13,830 bases of DNA from Thermoproteota archaeon. GTDB taxonomy: Archaea > Thermoproteota > Methanomethylicia > Methanomethylicales > Methanomethylicaceae. The translations under genes were made by a program, and so were the position numbers. Location: assembly GCA_030055545.1 (NCBI GenBank), contig JASFYK010000021.1, forward strand, positions 1 through 13,830, written 5' to 3'. The notes under the pieces were generated by a model. It did not search any database. It saw only the letters and a list, made by a program, of their open reading frames with translations, and was not told the origin of the DNA. This document shows positions 1 to 7,900 of this stretch, piece after piece; position 1 is the first letter of the stretch; each line of letters starts with the position of its first letter.

Positions 1-213
1 GAGCGTGCGGTCTCGCCAGTAATGAATGTCGACGTGAGGAACGTGCGTGGCGGCCCTTCTTATGCTGAAACACAGAGGATGATGGGCGAGAGGACGAGGT
101 CCTTGGAAGACGAGGAAAGAGCCTTAGTGTCGATCCGGCACAGGATAGACAGGGCGCGGGACGAGATGCGCAAGGAGGTTGCGGCTATCATCCGTTCTGG
201 AGCAAGTAGGTAG
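1..213 (+). CDS. argH: Argininosuccinate lyase, C-terminal fragment (5' end outside window)
   Basis: The open frame runs from base 1 to a TAG at 211-213, giving 70 residues with no start of its own, so this is the 3' end of a longer gene. Residues about 5-30 carry a segment of the type SP-x-x-x-V-x-x-R-x-V-x-GGPS followed by a charged helix. This resembles the C-terminal end of argininosuccinate lyases, which have an 'R...GG(T/P)' turn followed by a final helix. That enzyme splits argininosuccinate into arginine and fumarate in the last step of arginine synthesis, in the cytosol. The tail after the GGPS turn is rather long and rich in Arg/Glu. The catalytic signature (GSSxMPxKxN) lies outside the window, so the call rests on the C-terminus only. 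Another fumarase/aspartase-superfamily lyase is possible. The gene converges on the minus-strand gene at 188-409 and overlaps it by 26 nt. Confidence 0.68.
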   Translation, partial: ERAVSPVMNVDVRNVRGGPSYAETQRMMGERTRSLEDEERALVSIRHRIDRARDEMRKEVAAIIRSGASR

Positions 214-409
214 CCGTTTCCTTAACCAGCGTTCCCGTCCTTTCGTTCTTGACAATCGCCTCGAGGTACCCTTGCCATCCAAGTCCAGTCCGCTCAGCCC
301 AGACTTTGAAATGCTCCCTTAGCCTCCTTTCCGCCTCGGCGTGCCTGTTGCACATCTCTTTCCCTTCCTCAACTTCCTCTCCCATTTTTCCGCAAATCTT
401 GCACTTCAT
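188..409 (-). CDS. Small CxxC...CxxH zinc-finger protein, translationally coupled to topoisomerase
   Basis: This is a 73-residue protein. The ATG at 409-407 overlaps the TGA (408-406) of the topoisomerase gene as ATGA, which fixes the start and implies translational coupling. The N-terminus has C3-x2-C6 and C20-x2-H23, a likely single zinc site. Then come a charged helix (about 24-40) and an aromatic segment with two Trp (W37, W45). A TG-containing stretch near 58-60 is followed by a helical end. I do not recognise a named family, although small proteins of this shape (short zinc finger, then W..Y..I..N..TG) seem familiar from other archaea. A role with the topoisomerase (DNA or protein contact) is inference from the coupling only. 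The 3' end runs 26 nt into the argH end on the opposite strand. An upstream in-frame start (565) would lie deep in the topoisomerase gene and would add a low-complexity antisense-frame sequence, so I rejected it. Confidence 0.78.
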   Translation of the reverse strand: MKCKICGKMGEEVEEGKEMCNRHAEAERRLREHFKVWAERTGLGWQGYLEAIVKNERTGTLVKETATYLLQNG

Positions 410-2463
410 CCCTTCACCCTCGATGGGCACTTCGTGTTGAGGCATACCCTCCAGGGCTTGCTCCACCCCCCCATGACCAACACGGTTGGATAGCCGCAAG
501 CCCTGCACACTTCTCCTGTAGCCTTTACGGTCCCCTTCTGGGGAAGGGGTGCCGAGAAACTGCACCCTTCGCCGTAGTTAGAGCACCCCACAAACCTCTT
601 GCCGGTCTTCCTTGAACGGACAATTTTGAGCTCCCCATTTTTGCACGAGGGGCACATGCCTATCTTATTCTTCTGGTCTTTAATCTCTCCAACAAGGGTG
701 GCGATCTCTGCGCCGACAGCCTCGAACTCGGAGATCATGTGACCGAAAGCATCCCTGACAGCCTCTGCCCCTCTTATGAGTACGGCTGAGTAGTCCTCCC
801 TGCCCTCCTCTATCCCCGCCATCCTCTCCTCGAGATCCCTTGTCAGCCCGATCGACACCAGATCCGGGAAGCGCTTCCTCAGCATCTCAATTACGCCGCG
901 GCCCAGCCCCGTCACGCGGATGCTGCTTCCCGAGATGTACCCGCGCCTGTAAAGTGTGCTTATTATCTCAGCGCGGGTCGACTTGGTCCCCAGCCCGTTA
1001 CTCTCCATGAATTTGATCAGGCTGCTCTGGTTGAACCTTGGGGGAGGATCGGTGAACGTCTCCTCGACCCGCACGTTTTCCGCCCTCGCCGCGTCTCCCT
1101 CACACGCCTCTGGCAGCCTGGAGCTGCTGATCTTCACATAAGGCACGTAGTGCTCCATCCATCCGGGATCAGAAACCGCCTCTCCCTTGATCGTGAAGAC
1201 GTCGCCTTGTTCCAGCTCGACCTCTATTGTCTTCGAGGATTTCAGGGCAGGCGGTCCGAAGGTGGAGATGAACCGTTTTACTATAAGGTCATAAACTTTT
1301 CTGGCATCTGCCCCGAGCCTATTCGGCTTGATCCCTGTTGGGTGGATAGCCGGATGGGCGGGATCTGACTTCTTGCCTTGCCTAGGCCAGAGCCCCCTCC
1401 CGGAATCAGCATAATTGAGTATCGAGCTCACGCTCTCCTTGTACGCCTCATTCGCCCCCAGCTCCGTGAGGATGCCCCTAAACCCTATCGAGGGGGGCAG
1501 CTGCTGGCTCGACGTCCTCGGGTAGGATATCAGCCCCTCCAGGTACAGCCCCTCTGCTATCTTCTGGGTCCTCCAGGGCTGGAGCCCGAAAACCCTGTAC
1601 GCCTCACCCTGGAGTTCCCCGAGGTCAAACGGGTGCGGCGCAGGGACTGTCAACTCGGCTTCCTCGACCCTGCGCACCTTCCCCGGGGACCCTGCGCACC
1701 TGATCTTTAGTGCCTCGCCCTCTGCTTTGTTCAAGATCGGGTTCCTCGAGTACTCCGCTTTGGCTGTCTCTCCGCTGGATGGGAACCTGATCTCGGCCCC
1801 GGCAGTCCAGTACGGATCTGGGACATGGAGGTCTATCTCGTTCTCCCTCCTGCAGAGCGCCTCCAGCGTGGGGCTCTGGACCCTGCCTGCACTGAGCACC
1901 TCGAAATTTCCGGTGTTGCAGCTGTAAGCGTCCATCATTGCCCTCGATACGTTCACGCCAAAGATCCAGTCGATCTCGTGCCTTGCCATCCCTGCATTTA
2001 TGACTGGCATGTCGAGCTCAGAGGTGCTCTCGTATGCCCTTAAGAGCTCGTCCCTCGTGAGCGATGAGAACTTCATCCGCCTTGCCTTAGCGTCTGCCCC
2101 GCCGCAAGCGTTCCTAAGTATCATGAAAGCGATCAGGCTTCCTTCGGTGTCGTAATCGCAGGCGCTTATGAACGAGTCCGCCTCCCTCGCAAGCCTTGCT
2201 ATCTCCTCCAGGAATAGCTTCGCCCGCCTTCCACTTGCGGGTTTCCAGACAAGGTTGAAGACGGGGAAGCTCCAGCCCTTGCACTGCTGGACTGGGATGT
2301 AGAGGTGCCCCAGAGCTGATACCACCGTGACCGTGTCGCCGCCCTTCTGGAACCGGTAGAATGGCAAGCCACGACCAATCCTGCCGACACCCCTGCCGCC
2401 GAGCGCATACGCTATCTTCTTGGCTGCGCTCGGCTTCTCGCATACAAGTAGGTGATGAGCCAC
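406..2463 (-). CDS. topA: Type IA DNA topoisomerase (archaeal topoisomerase I)
   Basis: This enzyme cuts and passes single DNA strands to relax negative supercoils. With a GTG start at 2463-2461 it has 685 residues. The N-terminal Toprim domain begins at once (V-C-E9-K-P-S-A-A-K) and has the metal motif D103-Y-D105-T-E107-G. The SAGRVQSPTL motif is near 191-200. The catalytic tyrosine is Y314 in SYPRTSSQ, the form common in archaeal enzymes. Two C-terminal zinc fingers close the protein: CPSC...C-x6-C near 602-640, and CRAC...C-x4-C from about 651. An in-frame ATG lies at 2499, but it would sit upstream of or inside the TATA-like element at 2481-2496 and would put 12 non-family residues before the Toprim strand, so I prefer the GTG. 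No reverse-gyrase helicase domain is present. The gene is followed by the ATGA-coupled zinc-finger gene and is divergent from the membrane-protein gene at 2518. Confidence 0.93.
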   Translation of the reverse strand: MAHHLLVCEKPSAAKKIAYALGGRGVGRIGRGLPFYRFQKGGDTVTVVSALGHLYIPVQQCKGWSFPVFNLVWKPASGRRAKLFLEEIARLAREADSFISACDYDTEGSLIAFMILRNACGGADAKARRMKFSSLTRDELLRAYESTSELDMPVINAGMARHEIDWIFGVNVSRAMMDAYSCNTGNFEVLSAGRVQSPTLEALCRRENEIDLHVPDPYWTAGAEIRFPSSGETAKAEYSRNPILNKAEGEALKIRCAGSPGKVRRVEEAELTVPAPHPFDLGELQGEAYRVFGLQPWRTQKIAEGLYLEGLISYPRTSSQQLPPSIGFRGILTELGANEAYKESVSSILNYADSGRGLWPRQGKKSDPAHPAIHPTGIKPNRLGADARKVYDLIVKRFISTFGPPALKSSKTIEVELEQGDVFTIKGEAVSDPGWMEHYVPYVKISSSRLPEACEGDAARAENVRVEETFTDPPPRFNQSSLIKFMESNGLGTKSTRAEIISTLYRRGYISGSSIRVTGLGRGVIEMLRKRFPDLVSIGLTRDLEERMAGIEEGREDYSAVLIRGAEAVRDAFGHMISEFEAVGAEIATLVGEIKDQKNKIGMCPSCKNGELKIVRSRKTGKRFVGCSNYGEGCSFSAPLPQKGTVKATGEVCRACGYPTVLVMGGWSKPWRVCLNTKCPSRVKG

Positions 2464-2480
2464 GCCACCCGCCCCGACCC

Positions 2481-2496
2481 AAAACTTAATACTTTT
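2481..2496. promoter_or_regulatory. AT-rich quasi-palindrome, probable two-way TATA region
   Basis: The 16-base element AAAACTTAATACTTTT lies between two divergent genes and is nearly symmetrical, so a TATA-like box can be read on both strands. Its centre is about 25 nt from the topoisomerase GTG (2463) and about 29 nt from the ATG at 2518. Archaeal transcription usually starts about 25 nt after the TATA box, so both transcripts could be leaderless or nearly so. A second AT-rich run, TCTTATTAAATG (2503-2514), could act as a separate minus-strand TATA box giving a short leader. The assignment is from pattern and spacing only. Confidence 0.5.
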
Positions 2497-2517
2497 CATG
2501 GTCTTATTAAATGTGGT

Positions 2518-3075
2518 ATGCCCCTCACTTCGATCAAGTCCAGGTTCCTCCTCCTCTCGCTCTCGCTCTTCTACAACGCTGCTTTCGTAGACCGAGTGTG
2601 GACCGACCCAAAAATGCGGCGGACACTTGCAGGCGTCATGGGGACTGTGCTTATAGGGATCTCAGCTGCCGTCTACTCGATTGACAGGGTCTTCTTCTCG
2701 ACCAGCACGTCCCCATATTCCGACTTTGGCATATTCCTTGGGCTGGTGCTATTCTTGGTGGGCGCCTGGAAAGGGGGGATGGTGATCGCCTTCGACATCG
2801 AGCGATCTTGGGCGATCTTGAGAGCGAAGAGGACCGTCCTCTGCGTTCTGGACGACCCGATGCAATCCTCTGCATACATTGAGGGGATCCTCACCGCATC
2901 GCAGGACATCAAGGGGGGGAATGGTTTAAAAGTATCCGAGAAGTATTTGATGTTCGCGGCAGAGATATGGGCCGAGTCCATGGCCAGAAAGGGTCTGATA
3001 CGGATAGAGCGAGTCCTTGAGAATGGTGACCTGGGTGATCTGATTGCCAATAAGAGTCTTATGTCATCAATGTAA
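2518..3075 (+). CDS. Predicted membrane protein of unknown function
   Basis: This is a 185-residue protein that I cannot assign to a family. There is a hydrophobic stretch near the N-terminus (about 10-24) and two clear membrane-spanning candidates at about 37-56 (TLAGVMG...AAVYS) and 70-92 (FGIFLGLVLFLVG...). The remaining 90 or so residues are soluble and helical, ending in a Lys/Glu/Leu-rich segment. The three short hydrophobic runs and soluble tail suggest a small membrane-anchored protein. The ATG at 2518 fits a leaderless start from the element at 2481-2496. A later ATG at 2614 (residue 33) is possible and would drop the first hydrophobic stretch. The gene overlaps the next one, a zinc-ribbon protein, by 32 nt, so the two are almost surely co-expressed. 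It is divergent from the topoisomerase gene. Confidence 0.72.
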   Translation: MPLTSIKSRFLLLSLSLFYNAAFVDRVWTDPKMRRTLAGVMGTVLIGISAAVYSIDRVFFSTSTSPYSDFGIFLGLVLFLVGAWKGGMVIAFDIERSWAILRAKRTVLCVLDDPMQSSAYIEGILTASQDIKGGNGLKVSEKYLMFAAEIWAESMARKGLIRIERVLENGDLGDLIANKSLMSSM

Positions 3076-3250
3076 AGCCGTCTTGTACGAAGATCCCGAA
3101 CTCGTATCGCCGAAAGAGATACTCGAGAAGAACAACGGGCGGTGCCCGAAGTGCTCAACACCCTTGAGCTTCGACTCGAACAGCCTGAGGATCTCCATTT
3201 CGGACGAAAACAGGCGGGGTCTTCTGAAGCTATTCCAGAAGAACGTCTGA
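3044..3250 (+). CDS. Small zinc-ribbon protein (CxxC-x23-CxxC), TTG start
   Basis: This is a 68-residue protein. The TTG start at 3044 follows a strong Shine-Dalgarno match, GGTGATC, at 3034-3040. The frame opens with a typical short strand and then the first cysteine pair, which supports this unusual start. C7-x2-C10 and C34-x2-C37 form one zinc ribbon; between them lies an acidic, helical stretch (EDPELVSPKEIL). After the second pair come a short 'LSFD' strand and a basic C-terminal helix. The pattern resembles small archaeal zinc-ribbon proteins of unknown role. It could be a nucleic-acid or protein adaptor, which is inference. The start lies inside the end of the membrane-protein gene (32-nt overlap), so the two products probably work in one process or are at least made together. 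Confidence 0.8.
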   Translation: MPIRVLCHQCKAVLYEDPELVSPKEILEKNNGRCPKCSTPLSFDSNSLRISISDENRRGLLKLFQKNV

Positions 3251-3270
3251 ATCCGTGCTGGAGAGTTGGA

Positions 3271-3276
3271 TTTTTT
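3271..3276 (+). terminator. Oligo-T terminator after the membrane/zinc-ribbon pair
   Basis: A run of six T lies 21 nt after the stop of the zinc-ribbon gene, with a second run of five T at 3292-3296. Archaeal RNA polymerase stops at such T runs without needing a hairpin. A separate promoter for gcvH follows directly. Confidence 0.45.
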
Positions 3277-3302
3277 GCGGTGAAATATGCATTTTTCCAC
3301 CC

Positions 3303-3310
3303 ATAAATAA
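3303..3310 (+). promoter_or_regulatory. TATA box for gcvH
   Basis: ATAAATAA within the A/T-rich run at 3303-3315 is a good archaeal TATA match. A start about 25 nt later (near 3332) would leave a leader of about 15 nt. That leader holds the ribosome-binding site GAGGGTG at 3337-3343. Confidence 0.55.
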
Positions 3311-3348
3311 AAATAGCAAGACTCAGAAATCGGATAGAGGGTGTCATG

Positions 3349-3756
3349 ATGTCGGACTTCATTGACGTTGGGGGGAATTTGATCAAGAAGGGACTGAAGT
3401 ATGCAAAAACACACGAATGGATCGATCTCTCATCCTCACCTTCTAAAGTAGGGATCTCCGACTTCGCTCAGAGGAGCCTCCACGACGTTGTATATGCGGA
3501 TCTCCCAAAGGTCGGTCAGGCGGTCAAGCGGGGCCTGACCCTCTGCACGCTCGAGTCGATCAAGGCAGTCGCAGAGGTCTACTCTCCGGTAGACGGGGTT
3601 GTGACCGAAGTCAACTCCGAGCTCGAGAGCAACCCCGAGCTTATCAACAAGGATCCGTACGGCAACGGCTGGCTGGTCAAATTGAAGGTCACGGGCGGGA
3701 TGGAGGGCCTGATCGGTGCCGAGGACTACTCCGAACTTGTGAGGAAGCAGCTCTGA
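3349..3756 (+). CDS. gcvH: Glycine cleavage system H protein (lipoyl carrier)
   Basis: GcvH carries the aminomethyl group on a lipoyl-lysine arm between the P, T and L proteins of the glycine cleavage system in the cytosol. This protein has 135 residues, close to the usual length of about 130. The lipoyl site is visible as TLESIKAVAEVYSPV, with the modified lysine at residue 72. The family landmarks KYAKTHEW (near 17-24), VGISDFAQ and the C-terminal NKDPYGNGWLVKL are all present. ATG codons stand in tandem at 3346 and 3349. The second has the better spacing (5 nt) from the GAGGGTG site, so I chose it; the first would add one Met. No gcvP, gcvT, lpd or lipoate-ligase gene lies in the window, so it is an orphan here. 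It converges on the NAD kinase gene with a 26-nt gap. Confidence 0.95.
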   Translation: MSDFIDVGGNLIKKGLKYAKTHEWIDLSSSPSKVGISDFAQRSLHDVVYADLPKVGQAVKRGLTLCTLESIKAVAEVYSPVDGVVTEVNSELESNPELINKDPYGNGWLVKLKVTGGMEGLIGAEDYSELVRKQL

Positions 3757-3758
3757 GC

Positions 3759-3764
3759 TTTTTT
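3759..3764 (+). terminator. Oligo-T terminator after gcvH
   Basis: Six T follow the gcvH stop codon within 3 nt, and another T-rich stretch (TTTATT) follows at about 3771-3776. The gap to the converging gene is only 26 nt. Confidence 0.45.
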
Positions 3765-3782
3765 AGTCCTTTATTCTGCATC

Positions 3783-4907
3783 TCACTCCGTCCCTGCGAC
3801 AATCATCATCTTGGTGAAGTTGTAATCTGCAACCACTCTCATAGGACCCAACAATAGCGCGTCTAGCTCGGGGTCCCCTGTGTCGACCCTCAGCACTCTG
3901 GTTCCCCTCAGCTTCTCCCTTGTGGCTATCACGACCACGTTCTCTCTCCCGACCGCCCTGATCACCCTTGGGCTTATCTGCTGATTCCCCCTGCCGAAGA
4001 TAAAACCTTGGTTACCTATCGGGGAAACGATGATCCTTGCCCTCCCATCTCTTACATTCCTGAAGACGATCTCCTCCGAGGCGTCTGCTGCAACAAGCCC
4101 CTTGTCTTTCACGATGTCGACGCCGAGCTGCGACCCCTCGATGCCCAGTACCTGGTTTATTTTCTTGACTGTGCTGCCTGGTCCGAGTACATAAGTCACG
4201 CCCCGCTCCATCCTCTCGACTATCCACTCGGCTATAGCCAGCGCGTTTTCGCTGACGTCGTCTATGGGCTGCGATGCTAGCTTCATCCCCTGCACCCTCT
4301 CTGGGTCGTACGGGACACTCATGTACCCGTATATCTTCGACGAGACCCTCCCTTGCCTGAAAGCCTCCTCGTCCACATCTGCAACCTCCGCCTCCTTCAG
4401 AGGGAGTTCGCCCCAAAGGAACCTGACGAGGATCCACGCTGCTGCCTCGGGGCTCACGGCGAAGACCCCACTGTGCATCTTGACCCCTGCTGGGATGCCA
4501 ATGACTGGAACCCCCTCCCCAACCGCGTCCAAGACATCCCTCGCGGTCCCGTCCCCGCCGCAGAATGCGATCACCTCGACCCCCTCCTCGAGCATCTTGG
4601 CAGCCGCCAGCTTGGTGTCTTCGTTCGTCGTCCTCTCCTTCCTGTCCATCCCCCGTACCAGCCGGAACGGCAGAGCCGCCCTCCTGAATGCTTCCTCCCC
4701 CATCTGGCCTGGACAAGTAAGGAAATCGATCGCCGATCCCAACGGCCTCAATTTCTCCAGGAACCTCGCCGCCCTGCCGATGGACACTTCAACGGCTCCG
4801 AGGTGGAGGGCCCTCTCAGCCAAGCCGTCCGTGCCCTTCAGCCCGACCGCCCCGCCCATGCCTGCCACCGGGTTGACGATTAGCCCCGCCCTTCTGATAC
4901 TAAGCAT
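3783..4907 (-). CDS. ATP-NAD kinase family protein (predicted NAD kinase)
   Basis: The protein has 374 residues. It begins with NPVAGMGG (about 12-19) followed by VGLKGTDG, and has the nucleotide-binding motif GGDGTARD at 117-124. Further signatures are a GIPAGVKMHSGVFA stretch, and PIGNQGFIFGRGNQQ in the C-terminal part. This is the archaeal/bacterial branch of the ATP-NAD/AcoX kinase superfamily (COG3199 type), predicted to phosphorylate NAD to NADP with ATP or polyphosphate. Activity of this particular branch is less well documented than that of classical NAD kinases, so I give no symbol. I chose the ATG at 4907 because it puts the first strand at the N-terminus. A TTG at 4934 would add nine residues. 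The G-run GGGGGG upstream is a weak ribosome-binding site. The gene lies 45 nt after the end of ileS on the same strand and is probably co-transcribed with it. Confidence 0.88.
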   Translation of the reverse strand: MLSIRRAGLIVNPVAGMGGAVGLKGTDGLAERALHLGAVEVSIGRAARFLEKLRPLGSAIDFLTCPGQMGEEAFRRAALPFRLVRGMDRKERTTNEDTKLAAAKMLEEGVEVIAFCGGDGTARDVLDAVGEGVPVIGIPAGVKMHSGVFAVSPEAAAWILVRFLWGELPLKEAEVADVDEEAFRQGRVSSKIYGYMSVPYDPERVQGMKLASQPIDDVSENALAIAEWIVERMERGVTYVLGPGSTVKKINQVLGIEGSQLGVDIVKDKGLVAADASEEIVFRNVRDGRARIIVSPIGNQGFIFGRGNQQISPRVIRAVGRENVVVIATREKLRGTRVLRVDTGDPELDALLLGPMRVVADYNFTKMMIVAGTE

Positions 4908-4952
4908 CGTGTTTCTGCCCCCCTGTGACCGCAAGGGGTAGGTTTGCCGCGT

Positions 4953-7900
4953 CTAGATCCTCTCAATACTTATGGTGTACTTCTCTCCCTCGATCTCCCA
5001 TACTTCGGGGACGCCAAAATCCGGATCCTGCAGCGATATCTTGAGCTCCTTTGCCCTAACCTCCCCCGCAATCTCCGTCGCTTTGCTCTCGAGCGCCCTT
5101 CTCGCATCCTCTGACGGGGCCGTCACGAATGCCTTTATGTAGTCGTCCACGTTTAGGTCGGCCCTCTTCCTCATCTCCTGAATCCTCCTCACAACGTCCC
5201 TGGCTAACCCCTCAGCAAGTAGCTCATCGCTCTTTGTCGTGTCGATGAAGATCTCCCCGTACCTGCACTTCTCCCCCTTGTAGTTTCCAGGGAGCCTCTC
5301 TTGGACGCCCACGTAATCCTTCTTTACCTCAATCCTGCCCATGCCTTCCACCTCCACCCAGACGGACTCCCCCTTCTCGAATGCCTCCATCGCCTCCTTC
5401 CCGTTGAGGGCACTGATAGCTTGCGCAACCAAATTGCTCTTCTCTCTGAAGACTGGGCCGAGTATCGACCTGTTGGGGATCAGGGCCACCTCCTTCATCC
5501 TCCACCCCTCCTCGGGCGTTATCACCTCAATTTCCTTCACGTTCGCTTGGTCCTCGATGATCCCCTTCATCCTCTCGACCGCCACCTTAACCGATTCGCT
5601 CCCGGTCACGACCTTCATCCTGAGGAGTGGCATCCTAGTCTTTATCCTGGCAGCCTGCCTTGCGCTGAATGACGCCTCAACCACCTCTCTTACCACCTTC
5701 ATCTCCTCCTCAAGCTCCGGGTCCATCCTCTCTTCCGACGGGGAGGGCCACTTGAGCATGTGGACGCTCTCCGGCATCCCCTCGAGCCCTGCGAAGACGT
5801 TCCTGTAGATCTCCTCCGACACGAACGGCGCTATCGGCGCGATCAGTTTGAGGTAATTCAAGAGGACATGGCTGAGGGTGGCATATGCGGCTATCTTGTC
5901 CGGATCCTCTTCCTCCGTCCAGGTCCTCCTCCTGATCAGTTTTATGTACCACCTGCTGACATCGTCCCTCATGAAACCCTCGAGGTCCCTCACCGCCTCG
6001 AATACCCTGCACCCCGCCATCGCCTCGGTGACTCTCCTTATAAGGCCCTCGAGCTTTGAGATTATCCACCTGTCCTCCAGCCTCAGGTGCCTTTCCACGC
6101 CATTGATCGTGTGTTTCACCGGATCGAAATTGTCGAGGTTCATGTAAAGGCTGGCGAAGTAATACGTGCTCCAGAGGATGTTGAGGAACCTTGCTGTCTC
6201 CTCTATCGACTTCCACGTGAACCTGAGGTCTTCCCATGTGGTGCACCCGAGCTCGTACCATCTCAGAGTGTCCCTGCCGAACTTCTCTATGACCTCCTCG
6301 GGGAAGACGACATTGCCGAGGGACTTGTGCATTGCCCTGCCGTCCTGGGCAGTCGTGAATCCGTGCATCAAAACCCTCCTGTATGGGGCTTCGTTGAAGA
6401 GCACGACGCTGCAGACCATGAGAGTGTAGAACCATCCCCTCGTCTGGTCCTGCCCCTCAAGAATCAGGTCTGCGGGCCACCACCTCTCAAAGCCCTCCTG
6501 GCTCTTCGGGTAACCGAGGCATGCGAACGAGGCAGATCCGGAATCCATCCAGACGTCAGCCACGTCCTGTACCCTTTGCATATCGCCGCCGCATTCGCAC
6601 CTTAGCTTTATCCTGTCCACCCACGGGCGGTGCAGCTCAATGTCGCCTAATCCTGGAGCATTCTCCCTGAGCTCGTCTATGGATCCAATGACGCGGTGCT
6701 TTCCGCAGGAGTTGCAGACCCAGATCGGGAGAGGTATTCCCCAGTACCTCTGCCTCGAGATCACCCAGTCCTTTGCGTTCTTTATCCAGTTGCCGAACCT
6801 TGCCTTGCCTGCCCACTCAGGTATCCATTCGACCTTCTCGTTCTCTTCAAGGAGCCGCTCCTTGAGGTCGGTGACTTTGATGAACCACTGCGAGGCAGTC
6901 CTCAGGATCAGGGGCGTCTTGCACCTCCAGCAGTGCGGGTACCTGTGCCTCGTCTTCTCTGTTTTGAAGAGAAGGCCCTTCGACCTGAGATCCTCGATTA
7001 TCTCGCCGTTGGTCTCCCTGACGCTCTTTCCGGCGTACTTCCCAGCCTCCTCGGTGAAAAGCCCACGCTCGTCCACAGGGCAGAAGTCCGGCAGCCCGTA
7101 CTCCTCTCCGACGGCATGGTCCTCCTCCCCGTGACCGGGTGCGGTGTGTACGCAGCCGGTGCCCTCCTCCAGCGTGACAAACTGGTCGCTGAGCACAACG
7201 AAGTGCGCGGGGCTGAGCTTTGACTGCTCGGGCACTTCTTCTAGTAGTGGAGCCCTGTAACTGAGCCCCCTCAGGTAGGAGCCAGGGAACCTCTCTACGA
7301 TCTCATATTCCCTACCTAGGCCAGAGAAGACGTGGTCGAGCCTGGCCTCTGCAAGAATGTAGGTCTCCCCCCCTGATCTCGCGCGCACGTACATGAAATC
7401 GGGGTGCACCATCACAGCGGCGTTCGCAGGCAGCGTCCATGGTGTCGTGGTCCAGATCAGTATGTACTCGTCGTCCTTGCCCTCGACCTTGAACTTCACG
7501 TATATGGATTCCTCCTCCAGCTCCCTATACTCGTCCGTGGCCTCGTACCCTGCAAGCACCGTCTCGCACCTCGGGCACCAGTGGACGACCTTCTTGCCCT
7601 TCCCAAGGAGCCCCCTCTCGTCTGCCCTCTTCAGCATCGCCCAGACCGACTCGATGTAGTAGTCGTCGAGCGTCCTGTAGGGGGAGTCCCAGTCCATCCA
7701 GACCCCGAGGTTCTTGAATTGCCTCGTCGCGATCTGGAGGTTCTCGAGGGCAAACGACTTGCATGCCTTTATGAAGTTCTCTATCCCCATCGTCTCGATC
7801 TCTTTCTTGCTCTTTATGCCAATCTTCTTCTCAACCATCACTTCTATGGGTAGACCATGCATGTCAAAACCGGGCTGGTCCCTCACCCTGAAGCCGTTCA

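Noticed and set aside
410..565. N-terminal extension of the 73-residue zinc-finger protein up to 565
   Set aside because: The extension is antisense-frame sequence inside the topoisomerase zinc fingers; the ATGA coupling site at 406-409 explains the start better.
2802..2820. Tandem 9-base repeat GCGATCTTG separated by one base
   Set aside because: It lies within coding sequence, its two copies are in different reading phases, and there are only two copies; probably chance.
2673..3414. Minus-strand open frames opposite the membrane-protein, zinc-ribbon and gcvH starts
   Set aside because: They cross a clear promoter/terminator gap and run antisense to genes with better start signals; the compositions look like reverse-strand shadows.
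4264..4941. Long plus-strand open frame opposite the NAD kinase gene
   Set aside because: The translation is Ser/Pro/Leu-rich and low in complexity, and it lies antisense to a gene with clear motifs (GGDGTARD). This is typical of a GC-rich shadow frame.
5710..6435. 241-codon open frame on the minus strand inside ileS, shifted in frame
   Set aside because: It overlaps conserved IleRS sequence in another frame and is rich in Arg/Gly/His, with no recognisable motif.
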